NCBI GenBank assembly: GCA_963696625.1
Contig: CAVOKZ010000013.1
Span: 42,238-106,237 of the forward strand
Source: JAWVFN01 sp963696625
Lineage (GTDB): Bacteria; Actinomycetota; Thermoleophilia; Solirubrobacterales; 70-9
DNA length: 64,000 nucleotides
Direction of reading: 5' to 3'
Part shown: positions 34,589 through 43,011 of the stretch, one piece after another
How positions within the stretch are numbered: the first letter of the stretch is position 1
Layout: the number at the start of each line of letters is the position of its first letter
The notes under the pieces: generated by a model
The model's input: only the letters and a program-made list of their open reading frames with translations
The model's database searches: none
What the model was told of the DNA's origin: nothing
Translations under genes and position numbers: made by a program

Positions 34589-35843
34589 GCGCGGCGTGCT
34601 CGTCGCGGGGTTGCGAGCCGCCGATGTAGCGATCGGGCTCGGCCTCGAATGCGTGCACGCAATGCTCCGAGCAGAAGTAGAAGGTCTCGCCGCCGAAGTC
34701 CCTGCGAATCGCCTTGTCCTTGTCGACTGTCATCCCGCAGACCGGGTCGGTGACGCCGCGACGGACGGTCAGGCTGATCAGCACAAGGAAGGCGACCAGC
34801 GCCAGAGCGTTGAGTACGGCCTTGTAGTTGAGCTCGATCGTGCCGAAAACGTCGTCGGTCGAGGGGCGCGTGCTGGGGATCAGATTCACGGCCGAGAAGA
34901 GCCCGTCGATTGCCAGCGCCGCCAAGACCATGGTCACGAACATCAGCGCGGTGATCCTCAGCGCGAAGCTCCAGCCGTAGTACTTGCGGTAGGCAACGAT
35001 GATCGGCAACACGATCAGGTCCGCGAAGATGAACGCCATCACCCCGGCGAAGGAGATGCCGCCGGACCAGAGCACTGCGGCGAGCGGCACGTTGCCGATC
35101 GAGCAGACGAAGCTGGCGACGGCGATCAGGGGGCCGGCGACGGCGTTCCAGATCGTCGGCCAGAACCCCGATTGGCCGGTGAGGAAGACGTCGTTGAAGA
35201 AGTCGTCGCCGAGCAGAGCGATGAAACCGGCGAGGAGGAATCCGATCGTGATCTCCTTCCACAGCATCTGCCAATCGCCGCGGAAGTTGTGGGCGACATC
35301 GGACCACGCCTCGCTCGAGGTCAGGCGTTGGCGCCAAGTCAACTGCGAGCCGGCCATGTGGTGTTGGTGACCGGTTTCGGCCGAGAGCGCGTGCTCACGC
35401 GCTTCCTCCTCGACCCGCTTCGGAACGAAGACACGGAGTAGCGCCGCCATCAGCACGATCATCACGATGCCGCCGATGTACTCGGCGAGCGTGAACTGCC
35501 AACCGATCAGAATCCAGAGTACGAGGCCGAGCTCCCAGACCAGGTTGGTCGAGGCGAACTGAAAGGCCAGCGCCGATGCGGCCGAAGCGCCCTTCTGGAA
35601 CAAGGACTTGGCGATCGCGATCGCCGCGTAGGAGCACGACGAAGAGGCGGCCCCGAGCCCGGTCGCCTTCGCGAGGGAGTTGAAGCCCCCGCCGGAGAGC
35701 GCCGACTCGACCCGCTCGCGCGGGACCCAGGCCTGGACGATCGCCGAGATCGCGAACCCGAGCACCAGGGCCCACCAGACTTCCCACGCCATCAGCCCAG
35801 CGTTGGCGAGCCCCTCGCTGATCTTGTCGACGACGTCGCTCAC
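34578..35843 (-). CDS. permease (DUF318/ArsP-like) with C-terminal YHS metal domain
   Basis: 421 aa. Two homologous membrane halves each have a conserved small-residue motif: GAASSSCSYAAIAIAKSLFQ and VCSIGNVPLAAVLWSGGISF. A cytoplasmic His-containing loop (GHQHHMAG) separates them. Residues 366-406 are a YHS/TRASH domain (DPVCGMTVDKDKAIRR, YFCSEHCVHAF), a soft-metal-binding module. The C-terminal tail is DEHAAHAR. It is probably a metal or metalloid efflux permease. The GTG start lies nine bases from a TATAGT -10 box under a CsoR operator. Confidence 0.87.
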   Translation of the reverse strand: MSDVVDKISEGLANAGLMAWEVWWALVLGFAISAIVQAWVPRERVESALSGGGFNSLAKATGLGAASSSCSYAAIAIAKSLFQKGASAASALAFQFASTNLVWELGLVLWILIGWQFTLAEYIGGIVMIVLMAALLRVFVPKRVEEEAREHALSAETGHQHHMAGSQLTWRQRLTSSEAWSDVAHNFRGDWQMLWKEITIGFLLAGFIALLGDDFFNDVFLTGQSGFWPTIWNAVAGPLIAVASFVCSIGNVPLAAVLWSGGISFAGVMAFIFADLIVLPIIVAYRKYYGWSFALRITALMFVTMVLAALAIDGLFSAVNLIPSTRPSTDDVFGTIELNYKAVLNALALVAFLVLISLTVRRGVTDPVCGMTVDKDKAIRRDFGGETFYFCSEHCVHAFEAEPDRYIGGSQPRDEHAAHAR

Positions 35844-35851
35844 TTCGTCGC

Positions 35852-35876
35852 ACTATATACCCCATAGGGGTATAGT
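35852..35876. promoter_or_regulatory. CsoR operator with two flanking divergent -10 boxes
   Basis: TATACCCC-ATA-GGGGTATA (35856-35874) is a perfect palindrome of the type bound by CsoR. TATAGT boxes sit at 35871-35876 (plus, toward csoR) and 35852-35857 (minus, toward the permease), each about 8-10 bases from its start codon. One bound repressor would cover both promoters, and both mRNAs would be leaderless or nearly so. Confidence 0.8.
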
Positions 35877-35886
35877 CAAAAGTGAC

Positions 35887-36171
35887 ATGGATCCCACACC
35901 CGGATACAAGGCATCGAAGCAGGACGTGCTCAAGCGACTCGCTCGCGTCGAGGGCCAGATTCGAGGCGTCACCCGGATGGTCGAAGACGACCGCTACTGC
36001 ATCGACGTCCTCACTCAGATCCAGGCCGCGCAGGCCGCGCTCGACAAGATCGCGCTCGGGCTCGTCGACGATCATGTCCGCAACTGCATGGCCGAGCCCG
36101 TAAGCGCCGGCAAGCGCGAGGACCAGGTCGAGGAGCTGATGGGGGCGGTGGGTAGGCTCGTCTCGCGCTGA
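35887..36171 (+). CDS. csoR: CsoR-type copper-sensing repressor
   Basis: 94 aa. The Cu(I) ligands Cys38 (DRYCIDVL), His63 and Cys67 (DDHVRNC) form the C-H-C site of true CsoR. The N-terminal DNA-contact helix has KRLARVEGQIRGVTRM. Binding Cu(I) releases the operator. Divergent from the permease it most likely controls. ATG start 11 bases after TATAGT. The stop overlaps the CTG of the next frame. Confidence 0.93.
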   Translation: MDPTPGYKASKQDVLKRLARVEGQIRGVTRMVEDDRYCIDVLTQIQAAQAALDKIALGLVDDHVRNCMAEPVSAGKREDQVEELMGAVGRLVSR

Positions 36172-36722
36172 GCGAGCAGACCTTCCTTTTCGCGGACCTC
36201 TCAGGCTTCACGGCCCTCACCGAGGTCCACGGCGACGAGGACGCCGCCGCCCTCGTGCATCGCTTCTTGGACGCGGTCCGCGAGCTGCTCGACGAATACA
36301 CGGCGCCCAGGTTGGACCGTAGGGCGAACAACGCACCACCAGGTTTCGCCCCGGAGGCCAACGACATGGAGAGGGCCGTCGCTACCGTTTCGGCGATGGC
36401 CTATTTCCCGGGCGTCGACCGGCAAGAGTTGATCGTCCGCGCTTGGCCCGACGTATCCGGAGAGGCCGAGGGCGCGACCTATCCGCTGACGGTGGTCGGG
36501 GCGACGCTGATCGTGCTCTGCCAGACCGAGGAGCTGCGGCAGAATGTCGAGGCGGCGAGCCGCAGGATCGTCGCCCAGCTGAACGGCTCGCTCGAGCTCT
36601 ACGGAACCCTTCTCAACGTCGAGGGCGTGCTCGGCACGCGCACCGAGATCTACCTCGCCCAGGAGCTCCTATGGCTCAAGCTCTGGTTGCGTGACCACGA
36701 CCTCGGATTCAAGCCAGTCTGA
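36168..36722 (+). CDS. chimeric protein: class III cyclase N-terminal piece plus DUF721-like domain
   Basis: 184 codons if begun at the CTG overlapping the csoR stop. Residues 1-45 match the opening of a class III adenylate cyclase domain (TFLFADLSGFTALTEVHGDE, then LVHRFLDAVRELLDEY), but the metal-binding second Asp and the rest of the cyclase are missing. Residues about 85-150 look like DUF721/DciA (LIVRAWPDVSGEAEGATYPL, LIVLCQTEELRQNVEAAS). The N-terminal piece alone cannot be catalytic. It is either a fusion after a deletion or a novel two-part protein. Confidence 0.5.
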   Translation: MSEQTFLFADLSGFTALTEVHGDEDAAALVHRFLDAVRELLDEYTAPRLDRRANNAPPGFAPEANDMERAVATVSAMAYFPGVDRQELIVRAWPDVSGEAEGATYPLTVVGATLIVLCQTEELRQNVEAASRRIVAQLNGSLELYGTLLNVEGVLGTRTEIYLAQELLWLKLWLRDHDLGFKPV

Positions 36723-37136
36723 GGGCGCGAGCCAGACCTCGTTCAGGCCCTGCTGGACCCGGAAGGTGATGACCAGCCACAGGGGCAGGAGAAGCACCCC
36801 GGCGAACATGAAGACCATCAGCAGCGCGAAGCTGGTCCGCGGCGCCCCGGCGATCTCCTGGCAACGCTCGAGGCGCCGGGCACAACGCCACCAGGAGACG
36901 AAGGGCGGCACGATCGCCAGCACGCCGAGCGTGACCGCGAGCAGCGACAAGCCGGGGCGGCTGGCGGCGAGCTGCTCGTCGCCATGTGCCGCGCCGTAGT
37001 CCCGCATCTCGCAGTTGATCCGGTAGTACCAGAACCAGCCGTAGACGCCCAAGGTCACCAGCGTGAGGAGGAAGACCGTGTCCGGCTCGCGGACTCTGGG
37101 GTAACGAATGCGTGTCGTGGGAGACAATCTAGACAT
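36669..37136 (-). CDS. DUF4234-like membrane protein
   Basis: About 155 aa. The opening EPDTVFLLTLVTLGVYGWFW with YYRINCEMRDYG is typical of DUF4234 proteins. Three hydrophobic segments follow. The C-terminus is WLAPSDWLESEVVV. The start is uncertain: the ATG at 37136 would share the palindrome CATG with the msrB start on the other strand, so the TTG at 37127 may be the true start. It overlaps the chimeric gene by 54 bases at its 3' end. Confidence 0.68.
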   Translation of the reverse strand: MSRLSPTTRIRYPRVREPDTVFLLTLVTLGVYGWFWYYRINCEMRDYGAAHGDEQLAASRPGLSLLAVTLGVLAIVPPFVSWWRCARRLERCQEIAGAPRTSFALLMVFMFAGVLLLPLWLVITFRVQQGLNEVWLAPSDWLESEVVVTQPELEP

Positions 37137-37527
37137 GGAGAAAATCGAAAAGACGGAAGAGCAGTGGAAGCAGGACCTGACGCCTGAGCAGTACAAGATC
37201 CTTCGCGAGCACGGCACCGAGCCGCCGTTCACGGGGATCTACAACGACGAGAAGGCCGACGGCATGTACAGGTGCGGGGCGTGCGGTCTCGAGCTGTTCG
37301 ACTCCGACACCAAGTTCGACTCGGGCACCGGATGGCCGAGCTTCTGGGAGCCGGCCGAGGACTCGAACGTCGAGCTGGTCGAGGACAACAGCATGTTGAT
37401 GAAGCGCACCGAGGTCCGCTGCGCGCGCTGCGGCAGCCACCTCGGCCACGTCTTCGACGACGGCCCCAACCCCACGGGCCAGCGCTACTGCATCAACAGC
37501 GCTGCGTTGGATCTAGACGGCAAGTAG
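37135..37527 (+). CDS. msrB: peptide-methionine (R)-S-oxide reductase
   Basis: 130 aa. It repairs methionine-R-sulfoxide in proteins. Zinc is held by C47/C50 (YRCGACGLELF) and C96/C99 (VRCARCGSHLGHVF). The catalytic Cys119 is in RYCINSAAL. The GTGWPSFW signature is present. There is no obvious resolving Cys near residue 64, so recycling probably uses thioredoxin directly. ATG at 37135; an in-frame start at 37108 would add nine residues. Confidence 0.95.
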   Translation: MEKIEKTEEQWKQDLTPEQYKILREHGTEPPFTGIYNDEKADGMYRCGACGLELFDSDTKFDSGTGWPSFWEPAEDSNVELVEDNSMLMKRTEVRCARCGSHLGHVFDDGPNPTGQRYCINSAALDLDGK

Positions 37528-37535
37528 TTCCAGGG

Positions 37536-38168
37536 CTACTTGGCGCCGAGGTACGAGAAGCGGACGGCGAGAGCCACCGCTTCGGTCCTCGTGTCGACCT
37601 CGAGCTTCGCGATCGCATTGCGCACATGGGTGTGCACGGTCGCGGGGCTCAGGGTCAGGCGCTCGGCGATCTCCTTGACGCGGAGGCCCTCGGCGAGCAG
37701 CTCGAGGATCTGGCGCTCGCGCGGGGTCAGCGCGAGCAGCTTCTCGAGCTCGCCGTTGGCGGCGCCGAGCTCGGTGCCGACGAAGGTGTGGCCGTCGGCG
37801 ACGGTCTCGATCGCCTTGGCGATGTCCTCCGCGGAGGCCGACTTGAGCACGTAGCCGGAGGCGCCGGCCTTGAGCGCCAGCGAGAGCAGATCGGGCTCGG
37901 CGTGGGCGGTGAAGACGATCACCTTGGTCTCCGGCCTCAGGTCGAGGATCTTCTTGGTCGCCTCGATCCCGTCCATGCCGGGGAGCTCGATGTCGACGAT
38001 CGCGACCTCGGGCTCGAGCTCCTCGACGCGTTCGATCATCTCGTCCCCGTCGACGGCTTCGCCGACCATCTCGACTCCCTCGATCCCCGCCATACGGGTC
38101 CGGATCGCCTCGCGGACGATCTCGTGGTCGTCGCAGAGGACGACGCGCTTCACGGCCGCGGGACTCAT
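37536..38168 (-). CDS. NarL/FixJ-type response regulator
   Basis: 210 aa. The receiver domain has acidic residues D13/D14 (LCDDHEIVRE), phospho-acceptor D59 (VAIVDIELPGMDG), Thr in FTAHAEP and Lys in GYVLKSA. The LuxR-type helix-turn-helix follows (LTPRERQILELLAEGLRVKE, LSPATVHTHVRNAIAKL). No partner histidine kinase is adjacent. The ATG overlaps the serS stop (ATGA), so it is read with serS. Targets unknown. Confidence 0.93.
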   Translation of the reverse strand: MSPAAVKRVVLCDDHEIVREAIRTRMAGIEGVEMVGEAVDGDEMIERVEELEPEVAIVDIELPGMDGIEATKKILDLRPETKVIVFTAHAEPDLLSLALKAGASGYVLKSASAEDIAKAIETVADGHTFVGTELGAANGELEKLLALTPRERQILELLAEGLRVKEIAERLTLSPATVHTHVRNAIAKLEVDTRTEAVALAVRFSYLGAK

Positions 38169-39439
38169 GTAGTTGGTATAGCGGAAGGGACGCCGTATTG
38201 CGCGAGGGCATCGGGTAAAACGACGGTCCCATCCTCCCTTTGTCCATTTTCGAGGAGGGCGATGAGCGTGCGTCCGACGGCGACGGCGGTGCCGTTGAGG
38301 GTGTGCATGAACTCGGGCGGCGCCTCGGCCTTGGGGCGAAAGCGCGCACCGAGCCGCCGGGCCTGGTAGTCGGTCGTGTTCGAGCAGGAGGTCACCTCGC
38401 GGTATCGCTGCTGGCTCGGGATCCAGGCCTCGCAGTCGAACTTGCGCGAAGCCGGCGCGCCGAGGTCGCCCAGCGGGATGTCGACGACGCGGTAGGGAAG
38501 CCCAAGCGCCCCGAGGATCTGCTCCTGGATCGCGAGCAGGCGCTCGTGCTCGGCGTCGGATTCATCGGGGTTGACGAACGAGAACATCTCGACCTTGTCG
38601 AACTGGTGAACGCGGAAGATGCCGCGCGTGTCGCGCCCGCCGGCGCCGGACTCGCGCCGGAAGCAGCTCGAGAAGCCCGCGTAGCGCAGCGGCAGGGCGT
38701 CGGCGAGGATGTCCTTCTCGCCGGCGTGCAGGGCGGCGAGCGAGACCTCGCTCGTGCCGACCAGAAAGAGCTCGTCCTTTTCGATCTCGTAGATGGTCTC
38801 GCGCTCCCCGGGAAAGAAGCCGGTTCCGTAGAGCGCCTGCTCGCGGACCAGCACCGGCGGGATCGCGGGCGTGAAGCCTTCGGCCTGCACCGTCTCCATC
38901 GCGAAGCGCACGAGCGCGAACTCGAGCATGACCAGGTCACCGAGCAGGTAGGCGAAGCGGGTCCCGGAGGCCTCGGCCGCCTTCTCCATGTTGATCCAGC
39001 CGTGGCGCTCGCCGAGCTCGAGGTGGTCGAGCGGCTCGAAGCCGAAGTCGGGCAGCTCGCCCACTTCGCGCATGACCTTGGCGTCCTCGTCCGTCTCGCC
39101 CTCGGGGACGTCGGGGTGCGGCAGGTTCGGCAGGGTCGCGGCGAGCCGGTCGCGCGACTCCTCGACCTCGGTCAGCTCCGCCTCCTGCTGCTTGATCGTG
39201 GCCGCGACCTCGCGCATCTCGGCGATCGCCGACTCGGCGTCGCCCCCCGAGCGCTTGGCTTCGGCGATCGCGTCGTTGGCAGCGTTCTGCTTCGCCCGGC
39301 CCGCCTCGATCTCCGGCAACAGCTCGCGGCGGCGGGCGTCGAGGCGCAGGACCTCTTCGAGATCCTCGGCGGCGCCGCGGCGGGCGAGCGCCGCTCGGGC
39401 GGCGTCGGGGTCATCGCGGAGGGTCTTCAGGTCGAGCAC
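38165..39439 (-). CDS. serS: seryl-tRNA synthetase
   Basis: 424-aa class II synthetase. The N-terminal antiparallel coiled coil (about 30-100) binds the long arm of tRNA-Ser. Motif 2 is FRRESGAGGRDTRGIFR, motif 3 is GRTLIALLEN, and TSEVSLAALH lies in the active site. GTG start. Two tRNA-Ser genes are also in the window (10764 and 29987), though not linked. Confidence 0.96.
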   Translation of the reverse strand: MLDLKTLRDDPDAARAALARRGAAEDLEEVLRLDARRRELLPEIEAGRAKQNAANDAIAEAKRSGGDAESAIAEMREVAATIKQQEAELTEVEESRDRLAATLPNLPHPDVPEGETDEDAKVMREVGELPDFGFEPLDHLELGERHGWINMEKAAEASGTRFAYLLGDLVMLEFALVRFAMETVQAEGFTPAIPPVLVREQALYGTGFFPGERETIYEIEKDELFLVGTSEVSLAALHAGEKDILADALPLRYAGFSSCFRRESGAGGRDTRGIFRVHQFDKVEMFSFVNPDESDAEHERLLAIQEQILGALGLPYRVVDIPLGDLGAPASRKFDCEAWIPSQQRYREVTSCSNTTDYQARRLGARFRPKAEAPPEFMHTLNGTAVAVGRTLIALLENGQREDGTVVLPDALAQYGVPSAIPTT

Positions 39440-39457
39440 GGACGGCTCACCCGAACG

Positions 39458-39880
39458 TTACGGCCCGTTGGGATTGCTGACCGAGCCGCTCGAGGTCGGA
39501 CGCGGGGTGCTGTTGGCCTGCGTGCCCGCGTACTTGGCGACGAACGCCGCGACCTTGACGGCGTCGTCGCCGACGACGATGTTCTGGGGCATGATCGAAC
39601 CCGAGTAGCCGCCGTTGCGGATCGCGAACAGCACGTCCTCGAGGGTCTCGGGGCGCTGATCGAGGTTCGGGCCCTGGGCGCGCAGCTCGCGGGTGCCCGA
39701 GCCCTGGGTGCCTGCCGGGCTCAGCGTGTGGCAGCCCGAGCAGCGCTGGGCGAAGAGCTCGGCCCCGGAGTAGTCGGGGTCGGAGCTGGACAGCTCGATG
39801 CCCTTGCTGCCGCAACCGGCCGCGGCAATCGCCGCAGCGGAGAGCAGCAGGAGCGAAATCGTTCTCACGAGGCCAAGCAC
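39458..39880 (-). CDS. c-type cytochrome, lipoprotein
   Basis: 140 aa. Lipobox cysteine at 23 (AIAAAGCGSK), haem-binding CSGCH at 47-51 and an axial Met97 in SGSIMPQNIV. It has a single haem and is anchored outside the membrane by lipid. It probably passes electrons to an oxidase. The C-terminal tail is Ser/Pro-rich. ATG start. Confidence 0.92.
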   Translation of the reverse strand: MLGLVRTISLLLLSAAAIAAAGCGSKGIELSSSDPDYSGAELFAQRCSGCHTLSPAGTQGSGTRELRAQGPNLDQRPETLEDVLFAIRNGGYSGSIMPQNIVVGDDAVKVAAFVAKYAGTQANSTPRPTSSGSVSNPNGP

Positions 39881-39890
39881 GCGCGCGGGA

Positions 39891-40676
39891 TCATATTTGG
39901 AACGACCGCGGTTCGCCCGCGGGCAGCCAGTCGAGGCGGTCGGAGATGCCGGCCTCGGCGAACGCCGCCCCGGCCTCGGCGCGGCCCTGGCTGAAGTGCT
40001 TCCAGCCCTCGTAGTGGATCGGGATCACGCGGTCGATCCCCAGCTCCTGCGCCGCCTTCGCCCCTTCGGCGCCGGTCATCGTGTACCGGGCTGGCCCGGT
40101 GATGCCGAACTTCGCCGCGCCTAAGTGCATCAGCGCCGTGCCGATGTCGGCGCGGCGGCCGATCTCCTCGAGGCCCTTGAACCAGACGGTGTCGCCGGAG
40201 ATCCACAGCGCACCGTCCTGGCCCTCCCACTCGAGCAGGAAGCCGATCACGTGGCCGACGAGCGGCCGGCTGAGCGGCGGGCCGTGCCGGGCCGGAGTCG
40301 CCGTGACGCGGACGGTGGGCGCGCCGGGAGCGCTGAACTCCGTCGTCTTCCAGGGCGCGAGGCCGCGGGCGTTCCCGCCGAGCCGCTTGGCGCCGGGCTC
40401 GGTCGTCAGCACCTCGCCGGCGCGGGGCAGCATCTCGCGGCCGGCGCGGTCGAGGTTGTCCTCGTGCTCGTCGTGGCTGAGCAGCACGGCGTCGATGCGG
40501 CCGAGGTCGGCGACGCCGATGGCGGGCGGCCCGAGCTTTACCGAGCCGGTGCCGAGGCCGAAGCTGTACTTGTCGCCTCCCGGGTCGAACGTCGGGTCGG
40601 TGAGCAGCCGCAGGCCCTCGATCTCGATCAGCACGGTCGGGCCGCCGACGTGGGTGAAGGTGCAGGTTGACGGCAT
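39891..40676 (-). CDS. MBL-fold metal-dependent hydrolase (UlaG-like)
   Basis: 261 aa. The metal-binding motif is SHDEHEDNLD (68-76). ARHGPP, then WISGDTVWFKG and IPIHYEGWKHF, supply the later ligands. The arrangement matches the UlaG/L-ascorbate-6-phosphate lactonase-like group, most members of which have unknown substrates. ATG start. It stands divergent from a flavin reductase gene. Confidence 0.87.
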   Translation of the reverse strand: MPSTCTFTHVGGPTVLIEIEGLRLLTDPTFDPGGDKYSFGLGTGSVKLGPPAIGVADLGRIDAVLLSHDEHEDNLDRAGREMLPRAGEVLTTEPGAKRLGGNARGLAPWKTTEFSAPGAPTVRVTATPARHGPPLSRPLVGHVIGFLLEWEGQDGALWISGDTVWFKGLEEIGRRADIGTALMHLGAAKFGITGPARYTMTGAEGAKAAQELGIDRVIPIHYEGWKHFSQGRAEAGAAFAEAGISDRLDWLPAGEPRSFQI

Positions 40677-40715
40677 CTGGCTGGAGAGTTCTATCCCTTA
40701 CTGTCCGAAAGGGAC

Positions 40716-41192
40716 TTGGCGAGCGATACCGACAGCTTCCGCAGGGCGATGAGCGCCGTTCCGACCGGGGTCACGGTGGTCACGGCGATGGGAGACGACA
40801 ACCCCTCGGGGATGACGGCGAACGCGGTCGTCTCGCTCTCGGCGGCGCCGCCGATGATGCTGGCCTGCCTCGACCGCGAGGCGCGCACGCTGAGCTCGGT
40901 GCGGGCCTCGGGCCGCTTCGGAATCAACGTGCTCGCCGAAGACCAGGCCGGCCTCGCGCGCCGCTTCGCGACCAAGGATCCCGAGCCCGAGAAGTGGGAG
41001 GACGTCGCCTGGGCGATCGAGGAAGGCGCGCCGCGAATCGCGGGCTGCGTCGCCTGGATTCGCTGCGAGCTCAAGGACCTGATCGACGGCGGCGACCATC
41101 TGATCGTCACCGGCGCGGTGCTCGAGACCGAGGCGACCGAGCGCGAGCCGCTGATCTTCCACCGCGGCGGCTACGGCGGCGTCGCGTCGTAG
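40716..41192 (+). CDS. flavin reductase family protein
   Basis: 158-aa FMN-binding split-barrel protein. The opening FRRAMSAVPTGVTVVTA, NPSGMTANAVVSLSAAPPMM and FGINVLAEDQ are typical of flavin reductases that supply FMNH2 or FADH2 to monooxygenases. HRGGYGGVAS ends the protein. TTG start. The stop abuts the MFS gene with no gap. Confidence 0.9.
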   Translation: MASDTDSFRRAMSAVPTGVTVVTAMGDDNPSGMTANAVVSLSAAPPMMLACLDREARTLSSVRASGRFGINVLAEDQAGLARRFATKDPEPEKWEDVAWAIEEGAPRIAGCVAWIRCELKDLIDGGDHLIVTGAVLETEATEREPLIFHRGGYGGVAS

Positions 41193-42476
41193 ATGACCGA
41201 CCCGGTCACGATTCAGCGCACCTACTACGGCCTGCTGCTCGGCAACACCCTGGCGACCTCGCTGATCTGGGGGATCAACACGATCTTCCTCCTCGACGCG
41301 GGTCTCAACAACACCGAGGCGTTCGCGGCCAACGCCTTCTTCACCGCGGGGATGGTGATCTTCGAGGTCCCGACCGGGATCGTCGCCGACACGATCGGGC
41401 GGCGGATGTCGTACCTGCTGGGAACGGTGACGCTGTCGGGCGCCAGTCTGCTCTACGTGATGCTCTGGAATATCGAGGGGCCGTTCTGGGCGTGGGCGGT
41501 TGTTTCGATATTGCTCGGCCTCGGCTTCACATTCTTCTCGGGCGCGGTCGAGGCCTGGCTCGTCGACGCCCTCGACGCCACCGGGTTTCGCGGCGACCTC
41601 GAGGCCGTCTTCGGCCGCGGCCAGGTCTTCACCGGCATCGCGATGCTGAGCGGCTCGGTCGCCGGTGGCTACCTCGCCAGCGTCTTCAGCCTCGGCGTGC
41701 CCTTCGTGCTGCGCGGCGTCGTCCTCCTGGTGATGTTCGCGGTCGCGTTCAGACTGATGCACGACGTCGGCTTCACTCCCGAGAAGGGCGGGCGCCTGCG
41801 GACCGAGGTCGGCAAGATCTGGTCGAGCTCGATCGACTACGGCTGGCGGGTGCCGGCGATCAAGTGGATGATGGTCGAGACCCTGTTCACCGGCGGCGTC
41901 GGCATCTACGGCTTCTACGCGCTGCAGCCGTACCTGCTCGAGCTCTACGGCGACCCGGACGCCTACCAGATCGCCGGGCTCTCGGCCGCGATCGTCGCCG
42001 CGGCCCAGATCGTCGGCGGGTTAACGGCGCCGCGCATCCGCCGCGCCTTCAAGCGCCGCACCTCGGCGCTGATCGCGACCGCCGGCACCAGCGTCGTCGC
42101 GCTCGGGATGATCGGCGTCGTCCAGAGCTTCTGGCCGGTGGTCGGGCTGACGGTCGTCTGGGGCCTGATGTTCGCCGCCTCGATGCCGATCCGCCAGGCA
42201 TACCTCAACGGGATGATCCCCTCCAAGCAGCGGGCGACGATCCTCTCGTTCGACTCGATGATGAGCTCGAGCGGCGGCGTCTGGACCCAGCCGCTGCTCG
42301 GCAAGTCCGCCGACGTCTGGGGCTATCCGTCCTCGTACGTGATCGCCTCCGGGATCTCGCTCGTCGGCCTCCCCTTCATCGCTCTCTCGCGCCGCGAGAA
42401 CAACCCCGCCGACACGAGGATCGGCGACCCGGAGCAGGGCGCGGGCGACGGGGCCGCACAGCCGGCGGCGGCCTAA
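41193..42476 (+). CDS. MFS transporter
   Basis: 427 aa, about 12 hydrophobic segments. The loop 2-3 signature appears as VADTIGRRMSYLLG. The two halves are separated by a cytoplasmic loop (TPEKGGRLRTEVGKIWSS). The substrate is unknown. It follows the flavin reductase gene directly and is probably on the same transcript. Confidence 0.88.
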   Translation: MTDPVTIQRTYYGLLLGNTLATSLIWGINTIFLLDAGLNNTEAFAANAFFTAGMVIFEVPTGIVADTIGRRMSYLLGTVTLSGASLLYVMLWNIEGPFWAWAVVSILLGLGFTFFSGAVEAWLVDALDATGFRGDLEAVFGRGQVFTGIAMLSGSVAGGYLASVFSLGVPFVLRGVVLLVMFAVAFRLMHDVGFTPEKGGRLRTEVGKIWSSSIDYGWRVPAIKWMMVETLFTGGVGIYGFYALQPYLLELYGDPDAYQIAGLSAAIVAAAQIVGGLTAPRIRRAFKRRTSALIATAGTSVVALGMIGVVQSFWPVVGLTVVWGLMFAASMPIRQAYLNGMIPSKQRATILSFDSMMSSSGGVWTQPLLGKSADVWGYPSSYVIASGISLVGLPFIALSRRENNPADTRIGDPEQGAGDGAAQPAAA

Positions 42477-42494
42477 CCCTCAGAAACATCCGCC

Positions 42495-42954
42495 TCAGAA
42501 CTTCGGGCTCGTCGCCGCCGCCCGCAGGGCGAGGAAGAAGATCACGAAGCACGAGAGCGCCATGATCCCCGTCTCGCGGCGGACGATCGCCAGCGCCAGC
42601 AGCCGCTGGCGCTCGGGCGGCAGCTCCTCGAAGTCGGTGTCGCCGAGCCTCCTGGGAAGCGGCGCCCGCGCGGGCGCCCTCGGCGAACAACGAGACCACC
42701 AGGGGCAGGGCGCCGTAGAGGTAGTGCAGGCGGTCGCCGGCGTCCTTGCCGAGAAAGACCATCAGCGTCCCGAGCAGGACCTGGACCGCGACCGCGACCT
42801 GTGCGGCCCGCAGCCAGTACCAGAACCAGATCGAGGCCCGCTGCCGGAGCCAGGCGACGGCTCCCCAGATCGCGGCGATCGACGAGAGCGCCAGGACCGC
42901 GGCGCCGAGAGCTATGTGGACGTTGGTCACCGCGGCAACGTACTCGACCCACAA
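42495..42954 (-). CDS. small integral membrane protein, frameshifted
   Basis: Begins at ATG 42954 with three hydrophobic segments (HIALGAAVLALSSIAAIWGA, AAQVAVAVQVLLGTLMVFLG, GALPLVVSLFAEGARA). Near 42650 the frame shifts by one. In the shifted frame it continues LGDTDFEELPPERQRLLALA, RRETGIMALSCFVIFFLALR and stops at 42495, giving a natural fourth helix. The unshifted frame instead runs to 42376 with Arg/Pro-rich sequence. I do not recognise the family. It is divergent from nuoA. Confidence 0.65.
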
Positions 42955-42971
42955 GCAAGAAAAAGCACTAT

Positions 42972-42999
42972 GTGACAGAGGCGCACAAAGTTGTAGGTT
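42972..42999 (+). promoter_or_regulatory. candidate nuo operon promoter
   Basis: GTGACA (42972-42977) and TAGGTT (42994-42999) stand 16 bases apart, 13 bases before the nuoA ATG. This is the only gap upstream of the operon, and it is AT-rich relative to the surroundings. The match to consensus is weak. Confidence 0.3.
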
Positions 43000-43011
43000 T
43001 CAACCCAGGCG

